Origin: Cardiocondyla obscurior | Lineage: Eukaryota; Arthropoda; Insecta; Hymenoptera; Formicidae | Direction of reading: 5' to 3' | DNA length: 64,000 bases | Assembly (NCBI RefSeq): GCF_019399895.1 | Contig: NC_091865.1 | Coordinates: 935,001 to 999,000, forward strand | Part shown: piece after piece, positions 62,770-64,000 of the stretch | Numbering within the stretch: position 1 is the stretch's first letter | How the letters are laid out: every line of letters begins with the position of its first letter | The notes under the pieces: generated by a model | Databases searched by the model: none | The model's input: the letters and a program-made list of their open reading frames with translations, nothing else | Told to the model about the DNA's origin: nothing | Translations under genes and position numbers: made by a program

Positions 62770-64000
62770 CTATGTGGACCTCAATACTTCCAACGTTTGT
62801 TTGTTAAACATAATATCGTTCACTGGCGTATCATCTAGCGTTACGGTAAGTTTTTTACTATTGAGGTACAAATTATATGAGCAGCCGTAAATACCGAATA
62901 CTAAATCGATCTCCTCTTTCAGACGTTTATACGTGATAGGTCCCAGCTTTGAATTATACAGCAGAATCTTACTGTTCGCGGACGTGCCGTAACGTGGTTG
63001 TATATTCACGAGCGTCACATTGACATAGCGTACCGAGAGTTCTAATTCTGGTTCAGATTCCGATGATATCGTTCCATTTGAAGTGGTCAATGTCCAGACT
63101 AATGCGAGCTTCATATCCACATTTTTTATCTTGTGCATCTCTTCGAGAAAAGTATCAACTTTCAATGGCAATTTTGCCATTTCCTTCAGTGGAGTCTTGG
63201 TCGCATTCTCAATAAATTCTTTGTGACTGACAATCACGCTCGCCAGGTTGCTGCTCGTGTCTTTAATCTCGTAATATACGACAGCTTCGTCAGAAGGTAT
63301 CAGTCGTGCTTTCTTGCGCAGCTTCTGCACTCGATTAATTACCTCTCGCGCTACTCCCTCGTTGTGCATCGCTTCGTCGGCCGTAATATCCACAAGGATT
63401 AAAAGACTTCCCTCACTGTGCACTTCGTACTGCTTTGATAATTTTTCGGCGGCTGGACCGGTGAAGCTGAACATCAGACGTAAATCCTCCTCCCCGAGCC
63501 TGTGGTTTTGCACGACTATCTCTTTCGTAGCGATAAACGTCTGCAACTGTTCGTCGGTCAGCTCTTTAATCGCTTGGATTATCTGTTTGAACTCACCCTT
63601 TAAACGAGCGCCAAGTGTTTTATGATCTGGCTCTGCCCTCAAAGTCACGCCGTACTTCTGCTTGTCGATGGTGGCAGTTAACGTCTTTACGTTCAGTTCC
63701 TCGAAAATGTAAGACTTGAGCGAAAGGATATCACTCAACGCCTTTTGATCCCGATGAATCACAACAATTTCCGGCAAGGGATATTTCGTAGGTATGATCT
63801 TCCTGTCTCGTACAATGCGACCTAATTGAATGACCGACTGCATCTGTGAAACAGCTTTTTCTATGTCTTTATTAATTAAATAATCACGCGGCTGTGGCAT
63901 CAGCTTGTAATGCACACTGTCTTGTAAACCTTCCATTGCAGTATTAGATGAAGATAAAATATTCTTTTTAGATTTTTCATTTTTAAATTCTTCAGACAAA
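62770..64000 (-). CDS. IleRS: Cytosolic isoleucyl-tRNA synthetase, C-terminal part
   Basis: The last 409 residues are in one exon; the gene continues past the right edge, so the Met near 63999 is internal. Motifs of the eukaryotic enzyme's C-terminus are VHYKLMPQPRDYL, IEKAVSQMQSVIQLGR, VTLRAEPDHKTLGARLKGEF, LGEEDLRLMF and NEGVAREVINRVQKLRKKA. The region covers the end of the anticodon-binding domain and the appended eukaryote-specific domains; the class I catalytic core (HIGH, KMSKS) lies outside. It charges tRNA-Ile in the cytosol and belongs to the multisynthetase complex in animals. Frame is intact, ending TLEVLRST. Confidence 0.93.
   Translation of the reverse strand, partial: LSEEFKNEKSKKNILSSSNTAMEGLQDSVHYKLMPQPRDYLINKDIEKAVSQMQSVIQLGRIVRDRKIIPTKYPLPEIVVIHRDQKALSDILSLKSYIFEELNVKTLTATIDKQKYGVTLRAEPDHKTLGARLKGEFKQIIQAIKELTDEQLQTFIATKEIVVQNHRLGEEDLRLMFSFTGPAAEKLSKQYEVHSEGSLLILVDITADEAMHNEGVAREVINRVQKLRKKARLIPSDEAVVYYEIKDTSSNLASVIVSHKEFIENATKTPLKEMAKLPLKVDTFLEEMHKIKNVDMKLALVWTLTTSNGTISSESEPELELSVRYVNVTLVNIQPRYGTSANSKILLYNSKLGPITYKRLKEEIDLVFGIYGCSYNLYLNSKKLTVTLDDTPVNDIMFNKQTLEVLRST

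Noticed and set aside
1..64000. CRISPR arrays, bacterial operons, ribosome-binding sites, rRNA operons or full-length viral/retroelement genes
   Set aside because: None seen. The window is insect nuclear DNA, and no reverse transcriptase, integrase or transposase frame was recognised. tRNA genes were looked for by eye only and none was convincing.

Overview
This window is animal nuclear DNA, most likely from a hymenopteran insect such as an ant (inference). The evidence is AT-rich non-coding DNA, genes split by short GT-AG introns, small cuticle-type secreted proteins, and a BMP ligand resembling ADMP, a type known from Nasonia and absent from Drosophila. All exon models were read by eye from splice sites, reading-frame phase and protein similarity. 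Every phase closes in the complete multi-exon models.

Layout. 1-5.1 kb: the 3' end of a DDX43-type DEAD-box helicase (+) converges on a complete ESCO/Eco1 cohesin acetyltransferase gene (-). 6.3-9.9 kb: a complete ADAM17/TACE metalloprotease (+, 14 exons). 10.3-13.1 kb: an imperfect palindrome built of exon-like modules flanked by splice signals, with a 178-bp tandem duplication and a 17-bp hairpin in its centre. It is the least explained structure here. 13.1-18.1 kb: non-coding DNA with scattered CRE-type motifs, then an intronless gene for an unrecognised His/Ser-rich protein (-) with a clear TATA box. 20.4-28.3 kb: three small Ala/Pro/Tyr-rich secreted, cuticle-type genes (-, -, +), each with a 4- to 6-codon first exon and a TATA box. 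31.4-37.8 kb: a PRDM-family PR-domain zinc-finger factor (-). 38.6-39.8 kb: mitochondrial ATP synthase subunit d (+). 40.2 kb: a degraded 5S rRNA-derived sequence (-).

40.8-52.7 kb: three secreted-protein genes in a row on the minus strand. They are an isthmin-like AMOP protein, an ADMP-like BMP ligand that has lost the usual tryptophan motif, and a protein with two cystine-knot-like halves that I do not recognise. A linked ligand/modulator block is a testable idea. 54.7-57.5 kb: AFG2/SPATA5, a tandem AAA+ ATPase (+). 59.0-60.2 kb: a TMUB-type membrane ubiquitin-like protein (+). 62.8-64.0 kb: the 3' end of cytosolic isoleucyl-tRNA synthetase (-), running off the right edge.

The housekeeping genes (helicase, cohesin acetylation, ribosome assembly, ATP synthase, tRNA charging) show no functional grouping. 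Only the cuticle genes and the secreted-ligand block look like meaningful neighbourhoods.
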